A DNA stretch of 64,000 nt, taken from positions 62,001-126,000 of the forward strand of contig NZ_JAUHLI010000002.1 in NCBI RefSeq assembly GCF_036325985.1, in the 5' to 3' direction. The notes under the pieces were generated by a model. The model was not told the origin of the DNA. It saw only the letters and a list, made by a program, of their open reading frames with translations, and ran no database searches. This document shows, in pieces, positions 53,703 through 62,090 of the stretch (within the stretch, counting starts at the first letter, position 1; each line of letters begins with the position of its first letter). The position numbers and the translations under genes are program-made. Origin of the DNA: Alkalimonas cellulosilytica. GTDB taxonomy: Bacteria; Pseudomonadota; Gammaproteobacteria; Enterobacterales; Alteromonadaceae.

Positions 53703-54776
53703 GTGAAGTTACACAGAGCAACCGGTTGGGCGCAAGGGAGATTGCTGTTGTTATTGCTGCTATTGACTGGCTGTGAATCTGCTGAGCAGGCCGGCAGCTC
53801 GGCCAGCACCACATCTGAAAACAGGGTCATTGCGGTGGCTGCTGCTGAGGTACAACATCGGGATTTGTCCCGTCGCTTGCTGCTTTCTGCTACCGTTCGG
53901 CCGCGAGAAACTGTGCGGCTTTCGGCACAAACCCGCGGTATTGTGCAGCAGTTGCTGGTTGAGGAGGGTGATCGAGTTCGTGCCGGCCAATTGCTGCTTA
54001 GCCTGAACCAGGCCGAGCAGCGGGCTGAGCTGGCGCGGGCAGAGGCCTTGCTGGAGCAAGCACGACTTGCGTATCGGCGGCAGGCCGAACTGTATCAGCG
54101 TGAGCTGACAAGCTCTTCGGAGTATCAGGCTCAGGCTGCGGCCTTGCGGGTCGCTGAAAGCGAGTACCAATTGTGGCAAACCCGGGTGGCTTTTGGCACT
54201 GTGCTGGCGCCGCGTGATGCGGTGGTGAGCCGGCGCTGGGTTGAACTTGGTGAGAGCATTCGTGAACAGGATCCTTTGCTGGAGCTGACCGATGTATCCC
54301 AATTGGTGCTGCATCTTGGAGTATCAGAACTCGATGTGGCTTATCTGACCCTGGGGCAGCAGGTGGAGGTGCAGTTGGATGCGATGCCAGGGCGTACTCT
54401 GACCGCTCAAATCCGTCGGATTTTCCCAACGGCTGAACTTAGCAGCCGCTTTATCACCGTGGAGGTGGCTTTACCTAAAGAAGCCTGGCAGCAAGGGGTT
54501 CGGCCAGGCTTCTTAGGTCGGGTGAATCTTACTATAGATTCCAGACAGGATGCGCTGGCTGTGCCAGCCACCGCTGTAGTGCAGCAGGAAGAAGGTGCTT
54601 TTATGATGGTCATTGTCAATGAGCGCCTGGAGAAACGCGCAGTGCAAACCGGGGTACAGCGCGGTCAGTGGCTGGAAATTACCGAGGGGGTTGAAGCTGG
54701 CGAAGTGGTGTTGGCAGCACTGGCCAGTGAAATGAACGAAGGCCAGCGTGTTCGTATCGTTGGTTGGCGGGGGTAA
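53703..54776 (+). CDS. RND efflux periplasmic adaptor (membrane fusion lipoprotein)
   Basis: Adaptor of 357 residues. The GTG at 53703 is chosen because AAGGGG (53691-53696) is 6 bases before it and it gives a compact signal peptide with poly-Leu core and lipobox LTGC. Order: beta-barrel strand, lipoyl half (ETVRLSAQTRGIVQQLLVEE), coiled-coil hairpin (AELARAEALLEQARLAYRRQ and onward to about 165), second lipoyl half (APRDAVVSRRWVELGE), beta barrel and membrane-proximal domain. Links the pump encoded next to an outer-membrane channel, which is not in this operon. Confidence 0.93.
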   Translation: MKLHRATGWAQGRLLLLLLLLTGCESAEQAGSSASTTSENRVIAVAAAEVQHRDLSRRLLLSATVRPRETVRLSAQTRGIVQQLLVEEGDRVRAGQLLLSLNQAEQRAELARAEALLEQARLAYRRQAELYQRELTSSSEYQAQAAALRVAESEYQLWQTRVAFGTVLAPRDAVVSRRWVELGESIREQDPLLELTDVSQLVLHLGVSELDVAYLTLGQQVEVQLDAMPGRTLTAQIRRIFPTAELSSRFITVEVALPKEAWQQGVRPGFLGRVNLTIDSRQDALAVPATAVVQQEEGAFMMVIVNERLEKRAVQTGVQRGQWLEITEGVEAGEVVLAALASEMNEGQRVRIVGWRG

Positions 54777-54781
54777 GTCCT

Positions 54782-57700
54782 ATGCGCAAAACAACAGCCA
54801 GCAGCACGTCCGCAATTACCAGTTGGGCCATTGACCGCCCGGTCGGCACGCTAGCACTGGCATCGGTTATTCTGGTGCTGGGGCTGTTTTTCATTCAGCG
54901 CCTGCCAGTAGATTTATTGCCGCACATTGAGTACCCACAAATTCGGGTTACGGTGAATTACTCCGGGGTAGCGCCGGAGGTGATGGAGGAGCAGGTGACC
55001 CGGGTGCTGGAGCGCAATCTGGCTTCGGTTGAAAATCTGGTGCATATCGACAGCCGGGCGTCGGAAGGCCGTACCAATGTTAATTTGCATTTTAGTTATG
55101 GCACCAATCTGGATGTCGCCTTACAAAATGCATCCCGGGCACTTGAGCTGGCGCGCACGCAGTTGCCTCGCGATATCGAGCCTCCCCGGCTGTATAAGTT
55201 TGATCCTTCCCAGGCGCCTATCTGGCAGGCTGGATTTAGCTCACCCATTCGAACCGAAGTTGAAGTACGCGATTGGATAGAAAATCGCCTGACACCGCAT
55301 TTGATTGCCATCGAAGGGGTGTCCTCGGTAGAGGCTGCTGGTGGTTTGGAGCGGGAAGTGCAGGTGGTGCTGGATCAGCATCGATTGGCTGCTTATCAGC
55401 TGACGATGCAGGATGTGGTGCAGCAGCTGGCCGCAGAAAATGTCGATATTGCTGGCGGCTGGGTCACCTCGGATCGCTTTGATGTGATGTCCAAAACCGA
55501 AGGTCGCTTTCGCAGTGTCGAAGATATCGAGCAGTTGATGCTGCCACTGCCTGGCTCTGAACAGCGCATTCGTTTGCGTGAAGTGGCAACGGTAACCGAC
55601 AGTTTTCGTGAGCAGCGGGTCTTTAGCCGGTTAAATGGTGTACCAGCGGTGCAGTTGTCGGTTTTTAAATTGCCGGAAGCCAATACGGTTGAAGTGGTTG
55701 AGCAAGTACAAAGTGCTATCGCGCAGCTGGAGCGCTCGGGGTTTATTCCTGCGGATATGGCCGTTCAGGCCATCAATGATCCGGCCTTTTTTATCCGCGG
55801 AGCCATCGCCAGTGTCTCCAGCGCCGCCCTTTTAGGCGGCAGTCTGGCGATGCTGGTGGTCTGGCTATTTTTGGGCAGTTTGCGCAAAAGTTTTGTCATC
55901 GGCTTATCCATTCCGATTGCATTGATGGCGACTTTTGCCCTGATGGGACAAGGCGGGTTGACCATCAACATCATCAGTCTGGGCGGTCTGGCGCTGGGTA
56001 TCGGCTTATTGCTGGACAATGCCATTGTGATGCTGGAGAACATTTTTCGTCATAACGAGCAGTTGCACAAAGCACCAAACCAGGCGGCTAAAGATGGCTC
56101 GGCGGAAGTCGCCTCGGCAGTGATTGCCGGAACCATGACCAATCTGGCGGCTGTGGTGCCTTTTCTGTTGATCACCGGTATGGCGGCATTGGTGTTCCGG
56201 GAAATGATTTTGACCATCTCCTTTGCGATCCTGGCTACTTTAGTTGCTGCCCTGACGCTGGTCCCAATGCTGGCAGCTTTGCTGGGCAAGGTGCGTTGGC
56301 AAAGTGGGTTGAGCAAGAGTTTGCCCGTGCGTAGCTTTCATCGATTACTGGACACACTCAGGTTGAGCTACGGTCGTCTGCTTGGCTGGGTGCTGAAAGC
56401 ACGGTGGTGGGTGCTGGCGGCTACTGCTGTGGCTTTTGTGGGCAGTTACCAGCTGTTTCAGCAACTGGGTGGCGAATTCCTACCACCGGTTGACGATGGC
56501 AGTGTGTCGGTACGTATTGCATTGCCGCCCGGGACCCCGCCACAGGAAACAGAGGCCATAAGTCGTGAAGTTGAAACACTGCTGGCCTCCATGCCGCATG
56601 TAGAAACCTTGTTTGCTTTAGTCGGCGGGCACTTAAGCGGTGGCATTGTCAATGAGCGCCCTGGGGTGGCGAACTTCCGTATGCAGCTCACCCCGGCCAG
56701 TCAGCGACCTGAGATGACGGCAGGGCAGTGGGTCAGTCATACCCAGCAGGCATTGCAGCAGCTGTCTTTGCCCGGTGCCCGCATCAGTGTGCGTCCACCC
56801 AGCATCCGTGGTTTGCGTTTTGGTCGCGCCGGAGCAGACTTTTCTGTGGCTATCGTTGGCGAGGATTTAGCCGGCTTGCACCGTGTCTCCAATCAAATCG
56901 CTGCTTTATTGCAGGATGTGCCTGGCTTGCAGGGGCTGGAAACCGCCCGTGAAGAGCAAAGTCCCTTGTTGCAAATCCGGGTGGATCGTGAGCGGGCGGC
57001 AGATTTTGGTTTGGGCGTGGCAGAGGTTGGTCAGGCCATCCGGCAAGCGGTGCATGGCGCTGTGCCATCACGTTTTGTCGATCAAACCCGTGAATATGAT
57101 ATTCGGGTGCAATTGCCCCGCTCTCAGGTGCAGGATGTCGAGCAACTGGGTAATTTGTTGTTGTTCCGTAAACAGGGGCAAACGGTGTTTTTACGCGATT
57201 TGGCCCAGTTTGAGCTAACCGATGGCCCGGCTCATATTGAGCGTGAGAATCAAAGCCGTTTGCTGCGGATGAATGCCGATATCAATACCGCTGAGTCGGA
57301 TGTCGCCAGTCTGATGGCTGAAGTGGAGCGGCGGCTGGAAAGCCTGGAGTTGCCGGATCAGTTTAGCCTGATTTTAGGGGGCCAATGGGAAACCATGCAG
57401 GAAACCCAGCGAGAGCTTGGCCTGGTGATCGTGCTTTCAATTTTTCTGGTCTTTGTGGTGTTGGCGGTGCAGTACGAAAAGCTGAGTAATCCACTGGTGA
57501 TTATTACTGCGGCACCCATGTCACTCATGGGCGTGGTGCTGGCTTTATGGCTGACCGGTAGCTTGCTGTCGGCCCCGGTGCTGATTGGGGTAGTACTCTT
57601 GATTGGTATTGTCGTGAACAATGCCATCTTGCTGGTGGAGTACATTGAGTTTGGCCGTGCTGAAGGTAAGGGCATGCAGCAAGCCATTGTTGAAGCAGGT

Positions 57701-57943
57701 CAAATCAGGTTGCGGCCTATTTTGATGACCACGCTCACCACTGTGCTGGGGATGACCCCTCTGGCGATCGGGCTCGGGGAGGGTGCCGAGATCATGCAGC
57801 CACTTGCAATCAGTGTGATTGGCGGTTTGCTGGGGGCGATGTTGCTGACTTTGTTACTGGTTCCTGTGCTGTATTCATTGATTATTGGTGCCAGTGAGCA
57901 CTTGGTGCATGCCTTCACCGGTAAGCGGCCAGTATGGCATTAA
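54782..57943 (+). CDS. RND efflux transporter permease, HAE family
   Basis: Inner-membrane proton-driven pump of 1053 residues with 12 TM helices and two large periplasmic loops. The start at 54782 follows GGGGG by 8 bases and lies 5 bases after the adaptor stop. In TM4 the usual Asp-Asp pair reads D412-N413 (LLLDNAIVMLEN), and the TM10 Lys of AcrB is replaced (VVNNAILLVEYI), as in SwrC-like relatives, so the proton path differs from AcrB. Substrate unknown. It ends in a 4-base convergent overlap with a response-regulator gene. Confidence 0.94.
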   Translation: MRKTTASSTSAITSWAIDRPVGTLALASVILVLGLFFIQRLPVDLLPHIEYPQIRVTVNYSGVAPEVMEEQVTRVLERNLASVENLVHIDSRASEGRTNVNLHFSYGTNLDVALQNASRALELARTQLPRDIEPPRLYKFDPSQAPIWQAGFSSPIRTEVEVRDWIENRLTPHLIAIEGVSSVEAAGGLEREVQVVLDQHRLAAYQLTMQDVVQQLAAENVDIAGGWVTSDRFDVMSKTEGRFRSVEDIEQLMLPLPGSEQRIRLREVATVTDSFREQRVFSRLNGVPAVQLSVFKLPEANTVEVVEQVQSAIAQLERSGFIPADMAVQAINDPAFFIRGAIASVSSAALLGGSLAMLVVWLFLGSLRKSFVIGLSIPIALMATFALMGQGGLTINIISLGGLALGIGLLLDNAIVMLENIFRHNEQLHKAPNQAAKDGSAEVASAVIAGTMTNLAAVVPFLLITGMAALVFREMILTISFAILATLVAALTLVPMLAALLGKVRWQSGLSKSLPVRSFHRLLDTLRLSYGRLLGWVLKARWWVLAATAVAFVGSYQLFQQLGGEFLPPVDDGSVSVRIALPPGTPPQETEAISREVETLLASMPHVETLFALVGGHLSGGIVNERPGVANFRMQLTPASQRPEMTAGQWVSHTQQALQQLSLPGARISVRPPSIRGLRFGRAGADFSVAIVGEDLAGLHRVSNQIAALLQDVPGLQGLETAREEQSPLLQIRVDRERAADFGLGVAEVGQAIRQAVHGAVPSRFVDQTREYDIRVQLPRSQVQDVEQLGNLLLFRKQGQTVFLRDLAQFELTDGPAHIERENQSRLLRMNADINTAESDVASLMAEVERRLESLELPDQFSLILGGQWETMQETQRELGLVIVLSIFLVFVVLAVQYEKLSNPLVIITAAPMSLMGVVLALWLTGSLLSAPVLIGVVLLIGIVVNNAILLVEYIEFGRAEGKGMQQAIVEAGQIRLRPILMTTLTTVLGMTPLAIGLGEGAEIMQPLAISVIGGLLGAMLLTLLLVPVLYSLIIGASEHLVHAFTGKRPVWH

Positions 57944-58356
57944 GATCGGCTGGCCCAGCCAAGGCCTTTAGCAGTTGCCGGACGCTGAGAGTTGCTGAGG
58001 TTTTTTTGCAAAATGCTCTGAATTTTTCCGGCAGAGAAGGGTTTGGCGATAAAACCTGCCGCGCCTGCCTGCACACTAAACTTCAGGTTTTCTACGGTAT
58101 TGTGGGCAGTGACCACGACGACAGGGCTGGCAGGGGCAAGCGCTTTTAGTTGGTGAATCAGCTTGGTACCATGAATATCAGGCAGCTCCAGATCAAGAAA
58201 GATAACATCGAAGCTCTGATGTTCTAATTGCTGTAGCCCCTGTTGGCCGGTATCGGCATCCACTACCAGTGAAAAGCCAAGCAGTTTCAGCGTTTGGCGC
58301 AGCAATTCGCGAATGGTGGCATTATCATCGATGATCAGAGCTGTGGTGGTGTTCAT
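57940..58356 (-). CDS. Single-domain response regulator (CheY-like) 1
   Basis: Receiver domain of 138 residues without output domain. Acid pair D10-D11, phospho-acceptor D55 (FLDLELPDIHG), T83 and K105 are all present. The C-terminal 25 residues are basic. The start at 58356 has AAGGA upstream; the upstream frame extension lacks a site. It is paralogous to the receiver at 58775. No histidine kinase gene is in the window. Confidence 0.9.
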   Translation of the reverse strand: MNTTTALIIDDNATIRELLRQTLKLLGFSLVVDADTGQQGLQQLEHQSFDVIFLDLELPDIHGTKLIHQLKALAPASPVVVVTAHNTVENLKFSVQAGAAGFIAKPFSAGKIQSILQKNLSNSQRPATAKGLGWASRS

Positions 58357-58419
58357 CGCAAGTTCCTTTTGCTGCACATCGATTGATGTCGGTTCCATGC
58401 AATGACCGACACATCTCAA

Positions 58420-58448
58420 AGTATAGTCGCTGCACTGATGGCTGTCAT
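58420..58448 (-). promoter_or_regulatory. Sigma-70 promoter of response regulator 1
   Basis: On the minus strand ATGACA (58448-58443) and TATACT (58425-58420) are 17 bases apart; nine or ten of twelve positions fit the consensus. It starts right after the terminator of the yjfB-like gene. Confidence 0.65.
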
Positions 58449-58495
58449 AAAAAAGGCAGACAACACAGCATCAGCTGATCCTGTGCTGACTTGCC
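58449..58495 (-). terminator. Intrinsic terminator of the yjfB-like gene
   Basis: A long palindromic stem (core 58464-58485, with ATCAGCTGAT at its centre; outer GGCA/TGCC at 58455-58458 and 58492-58495) is followed on the minus strand by six T (58454-58449). It begins 10 bases after the stop codon. Confidence 0.75.
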
Positions 58496-58504
58496 TTGCT
58501 CGCA

Positions 58505-58699
58505 TCAGACTTTGATGTCGATGTTCATGCCCAGATTACCAACCGGCGATGGGCTTTGTGCGGCAGCAGAAGTCTGCATCGCACTTTCCACTAACAGATT
58601 GGTCATCTGTGCTTCCTGGTTTAACTGTTTTTTTGCCATCACAGCCCCCAGGACCTCAAACGCCTGGGCCGAAGCCGTGGCGCCAACGGATTGACTCAT
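58505..58699 (-). CDS. yjfB: YjfB-like putative motility protein
   Basis: Small protein of 64 residues. The helical N-terminus (ASAQAFEVLGAVMAKKQLNQ) and the C-terminal GNLGMNIDIKV match the YjfB_motility pattern (ending GxNIDIxV) from memory. AAGGAGG precedes the ATG. A near-perfect FliA promoter lies just upstream, which supports a link to late flagellar gene expression. It stands between two paralogous CheY-like genes. Confidence 0.82.
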   Translation of the reverse strand: MSQSVGATASAQAFEVLGAVMAKKQLNQEAQMTNLLVESAMQTSAAAQSPSPVGNLGMNIDIKV

Positions 58700-58734
58700 A
58701 AAACCTCCTTGGGTTAGAGCAAGTCGTCATCAGT

Positions 58735-58761
58735 TTATCGGCTGGAATCTTTTAGACTTTA
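58735..58761 (-). promoter_or_regulatory. Sigma-28 (FliA) promoter of the yjfB-like gene
   Basis: On the minus strand TAAAGTCT (58761-58754), an 11-base spacer and GCCGATAA (58742-58735) match the FliA consensus TAAAGTTT-N11-GCCGATAA at 15 of 16 positions. It lies 36 bases before the ATG. Confidence 0.88.
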
Positions 58762-58774
58762 GCTTCCATTTAGC

Positions 58775-59149
58775 TTAAGCCGTACTGGCCGTTTTCTTTC
58801 TGAGCTTTTGCAGCACTTCGGCAATTTTCTGGCCAAAGAAAGGTTTGGTAATAAAGCCTGCCGCTCCGGCCTGGATGGCTTGCTGCAGATTTTCACGCGT
58901 ACTGTGTGATGTAATCACCACGACCGGGGCTGCACAAGCCTCTTTGAGCTGGCTCAGCAGGCTGATTCCATGGATATCGGGCAACTCCAAATCCAAAAAC
59001 ACCACATCTACCTTATCGTAAATAGCATGTTGTAAACCAAGTCGACCATTGGGAGCATCTGTGATCTGGCTGAAGTCCATCGTCATCAGGATTTGTCGCA
59101 ATACTTCACGGATGACGGCATTATCGTCAATGATCAACGCATTTTTCAT
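58775..59149 (-). CDS. Single-domain response regulator (CheY-like) 2
   Basis: Receiver domain of 124 residues. D8-D9, phospho-acceptor D53 (FLDLELPDIHG), T80 and K102 are present. The start at 59149 (MKNALIIDDN) is chosen because it gives the receiver's first strand; the open frame upstream adds 30 residues with no family match. The sequence shares long blocks with the receiver at 57940 (ALIIDDN, IRE, FLDLELPDIHG, AGAAGFI, KPF), so the two are likely duplicates that diverged. Confidence 0.9.
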   Translation of the reverse strand: MKNALIIDDNAVIREVLRQILMTMDFSQITDAPNGRLGLQHAIYDKVDVVFLDLELPDIHGISLLSQLKEACAAPVVVITSHSTRENLQQAIQAGAAGFITKPFFGQKIAEVLQKLRKKTASTA

Positions 59150-59324
59150 TCGGTCATTCCCTGGCAAAAAAAGCTTAGAGTGTGTGGTTGGCTCTGAGTG
59201 TAGATGAGGAGCTGCTGTTTTGGGAATATGGGAACACAACTATCCGAAATTTATCAGACTTCCATCGGCAGCAAACCAAAAAGAAAGCTGCGGGCTTTTT
59301 TGCCGCTTTCGCTGTATGAGCAGG

Positions 59325-59358
59325 AAAAATGATGCCGCCTGTTGCAGCAGGCGGCATC
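59325..59358 (-). terminator. Intrinsic terminator of the DUF2726 gene
   Basis: GATGCCGCCTG (59331-59341) and CAGGCGGCATC (59348-59358) form a perfect 11-base stem with a 6-base loop. On the minus strand it is followed by five T (59329-59325). It lies 36 bases after the stop codon. The rest of 59150-59324 holds no feature I can support. Confidence 0.9.
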
Positions 59359-59394
59359 CGACTTATCGCAGGAGTGACTCATTTCTCCAATGCG

Positions 59395-60090
59395 TTAAGA
59401 AGCCTGGACCAGAGCTGTCGATTGCGCCTTAATTTGCGATTGCGACAACGCTGGAGTAAATCTGGGGCTGGCCGGTTTTAATGGCAGGGTAGCTATTGTA
59501 TCCGATTGCGTCGTTGCCGGCATCAAAGGGCGGATAGGACGAACCGGACGGGTTGGGCCTTTTTTAAAGCGGCCTTTAATAATGGGTTCGGTTTTCTTAA
59601 TGTTGGCTCCGAGCCGGTTGATTAGGCACTGCTGAATATCACCGACTGAATAACCTTGCTTAATTTTCATTCGCAGATACGGCAGGCCAACGGCTTCCAG
59701 CGCACCGCTAACATACCAGTCGTGGCTTGCTTTGTGCCCCTGTTTGCTGTTTGGGTTCACCAAATCAATCACCGCGACGATCGTCATATCGTTTGGATCG
59801 CAGAGCACAAAGTCCAGGTACTTGTGGTTCATTTTTAACAAAGCGTTGCGACGGGTTTTGCTGCTGGTATTCTTTTTAAAGTCCAGCACATCGGCCAGCT
59901 TTACCCGGCTGAGTACCTTGTACTCTTTGTCGACTGCTTGTTCCAGTAATCGTAAAAAGCCACGCTCTACCTGGGTAAAAACAGGACCACGTTTTTGAAA
60001 TGGAAACGGGTTGCCCTGCTCGACAAAACGACTGGCCACAAGTGCAGCAACCACCACCAGTGTAACCAGCAATAGCAAGATAAACTCCAT
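59395..60090 (-). CDS. Membrane-anchored DUF2726 protein
   Basis: Protein of 231 residues with one N-terminal TM helix (EFILLLLVTLVVVAALVA), then a DUF2726 domain (about 40-165; TQVERGFLRLLEQAVDKEYK, VLSRVKLADVL, HKYLDFVLCD, VAVIDL). DUF2726 resembles a nuclease-like PD-(D/E)xK fold in some descriptions, but activity is not shown. The C-terminal 60 residues are Pro/Arg/Thr-rich and disordered. GGAGGG lies just before the ATG at 60090. Confidence 0.85.
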   Translation of the reverse strand: MEFILLLLVTLVVVAALVASRFVEQGNPFPFQKRGPVFTQVERGFLRLLEQAVDKEYKVLSRVKLADVLDFKKNTSSKTRRNALLKMNHKYLDFVLCDPNDMTIVAVIDLVNPNSKQGHKASHDWYVSGALEAVGLPYLRMKIKQGYSVGDIQQCLINRLGANIKKTEPIIKGRFKKGPTRPVRPIRPLMPATTQSDTIATLPLKPASPRFTPALSQSQIKAQSTALVQAS

Positions 60091-60229
60091 AATCCCTCCG
60101 ACAAGAAATTGACATAGCCACAAGAATTTTCCTGTACTGGCTAGAGTAAAGCATAAGCTGTGCCAACATTAAGACTGGTCATGCACGACTATATTTCTGG
60201 TGTGAATCGTAAGTATATCGCTCATTGAT

Positions 60230-60258
60230 TTCAGTTATGGCAACTGGCGGCTTATAGT
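60230..60258 (+). promoter_or_regulatory. Possible aceB promoter
   Basis: TATAGT (60253-60258) is preceded by a weak TTCAGT (60230-60235) at 17 bases. The leader would be about 85 bases. The rest of the gap from 60091 to 60349 shows no other signal I can support. Confidence 0.35.
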
Positions 60259-60349
60259 GAGGCACAGCAACTAAGTTTCTACCTGAAGCTGGGTTTCAGG
60301 TGGACCATGAATCATCAGGCCAGCTTTATTGGCCGTGAAGGAGATGCCC

Positions 60350-61969
60350 ATGACGACCACAGCGATTGAACGCCAGAGCCTGTCCATTCAAACTGATCCG
60401 GCCGATGCCGGCTTTCAGCAACAGCTGGAGCAGGTGTTTACTGAACAAGCTTGTACGTTATTGGTAGAGCTGACACGTGAGTTTCGGCCGCGTCTGCAGC
60501 AATTGCTGGCTGAGCGCGGGCAAAAGCAGGCGCGTTTTGATGCCGGCGTTTTGCCGGATTTTTTACCAGAGACTCAAGCGATTCGGGAAGGTGACTGGCA
60601 AGTGGCTGCGATCCCCACCGATCTGCAGGATCGTCGGCTGGAGATTACCGGCCCGGTTGATCGCAAGATGGTGATCAATGCACTGAATGCCGATGTCAAA
60701 GTCTTTATGGCCGACTTCGAAGATGCACAGTCGCCGACCTGGCAAGGGGTGGTGGAAGGTCAAATCAACTTGCGCGATGCCAATCTGGGCACGATTAGCT
60801 ATACCGACCCGCAAAGCGGCAAGCATTATGCGCTGCAAGAAAACCCAGCTTTGCTGATTGCCAGGGTGCGTGGCTTGCATCTGTGGGAGAAGCACCTGGA
60901 GGTTGATGGCGAACAGGTGCCGGGTGCGCTGATGGATTTTGCCTTGTACTTTATTCACAATCTGGCCCAGCGGCAGAAGATGGGCACCGGTGTCTATTTT
61001 TACCTGCCGAAACTGCAGAGCCATCAGGAAGCCAAATGGTGGGATGACGTGTTTCGCTTCACCGAACAAAAGTTTGGCGTACCAGTAGGCACTATTCGCG
61101 CCACGGTGCTGATTGAAACCCTGCCGGCGGTGTTCGAGATGGACGAAATCCTGTACAGCCTGCGCGATCATATTGTGGCGCTGAACTGTGGCCGTTGGGA
61201 TTATATTTTCAGTTACATTAAAACCCTGAAAAACCATCCGGATCGGGTGTTGCCCGATCGGCAGGTGGTCACCATGGACAAGCCGTTTTTAAGCGCTTAT
61301 TCCCGTTTACTGATCAAAACCTGCCACAAGCGTGGTGCTTTGGCGATGGGCGGCATGGCTGCATTAATTCCGTCGAAAGATCCGGAGCAAAATAAAGCCA
61401 TTCTGGCCAAAGTCACCGCCGACAAAGAGCTGGAAGCCAGCAATGGTCACGATGGCACCTGGATCGCGCACCCAGGCCTGGCCGCGACGGCTGGTACTGT
61501 GCTAAACAAGCATCTGGGGGATAAACCGAATCAATTGAAGATGCTGCGCGAGCAAGATGCACCGGTCACGGCCGCCGACTTGCTGGCACCCTGCGAAGGC
61601 GAGCGCACCGAAGCCGGCATGCGCACCAATATCCGGGTGGCGCTGCAGTACCTGGCGGCCTGGATCAGCGGTAAGGGCTGCGTGCCGATTTACGGCCTGA
61701 TGGAAGATGCCGCTACCGCCGAGATTTCCCGCGCCTCGATTTGGCAGTGGATCCAGCATGGCAAAAAACTGAGCAATGGCCAGCTGGTCACCAAGCAGTT
61801 GTTTGCCAGCATGCTGGATGAAGAAGCGGAGGTAGTGAAAGGGGAAGTGGGTGCCGATATCTGGGCCAGCCAGAACTTTGAGCGGGCCAAAAGCCTGCTG
61901 CTGGATATCACCACCGCCGATGAACTGGTCGACTTTTTAACCTTACCAGCCTACGACTTACTGCCGTAA
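60350..61969 (+). CDS. aceB: Malate synthase A
   Basis: Condenses glyoxylate and acetyl-CoA to malate, the second step of the glyoxylate shunt. The 539-residue product has the family signatures MADFEDAQSPTWQGVVEGQ (with catalytic region), TGVYFYLPKLQSHQEAKWW and IRATVLIETLPAVFEMDE. AAGGAG lies 6 bases before the ATG at 60350; an ATG at 60344 would be too close to it. Isocitrate lyase is not next to it. A LysR gene lies tail to tail downstream. Confidence 0.97.
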   Translation: MTTTAIERQSLSIQTDPADAGFQQQLEQVFTEQACTLLVELTREFRPRLQQLLAERGQKQARFDAGVLPDFLPETQAIREGDWQVAAIPTDLQDRRLEITGPVDRKMVINALNADVKVFMADFEDAQSPTWQGVVEGQINLRDANLGTISYTDPQSGKHYALQENPALLIARVRGLHLWEKHLEVDGEQVPGALMDFALYFIHNLAQRQKMGTGVYFYLPKLQSHQEAKWWDDVFRFTEQKFGVPVGTIRATVLIETLPAVFEMDEILYSLRDHIVALNCGRWDYIFSYIKTLKNHPDRVLPDRQVVTMDKPFLSAYSRLLIKTCHKRGALAMGGMAALIPSKDPEQNKAILAKVTADKELEASNGHDGTWIAHPGLAATAGTVLNKHLGDKPNQLKMLREQDAPVTAADLLAPCEGERTEAGMRTNIRVALQYLAAWISGKGCVPIYGLMEDAATAEISRASIWQWIQHGKKLSNGQLVTKQLFASMLDEEAEVVKGEVGADIWASQNFERAKSLLLDITTADELVDFLTLPAYDLLP

Positions 61970-62026
61970 CATCCCAGGTGTTGAACGACTTTGGCTCTCC
62001 CTAACCTGGGATGCTGGGAGCCACTG

Positions 62027-62067
62027 CAGCCGCTGCTGATCTTGCTGATGTTGGCAGCGGCTGATCT
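62027..62067 (+). terminator. Terminator after aceB
   Basis: CAGCCGCTGC (62027-62036) and GCAGCGGCTG (62054-62063) form a perfect 10-base stem with a 17-base loop, followed by ATCTTTT. Another perfect 10-base inverted repeat lies closer to the stop (61970-61979 with 62004-62013) but has no T run. Confidence 0.65.
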
Positions 62068-62090
62068 TTTAAAAGCACGCTTTTATATCG

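Noticed and set aside
53701..53706. ATG with a good upstream ribosome-binding site before the RND adaptor
   Set aside because: It is followed at once by TGA. The GTG two bases later is in frame with the signal peptide and uses the same site.
61970..62013. Perfect inverted repeat right after aceB taken as terminator
   Set aside because: The loop is 24 bases and no T run follows; the second hairpin at 62027-62067 fits better.
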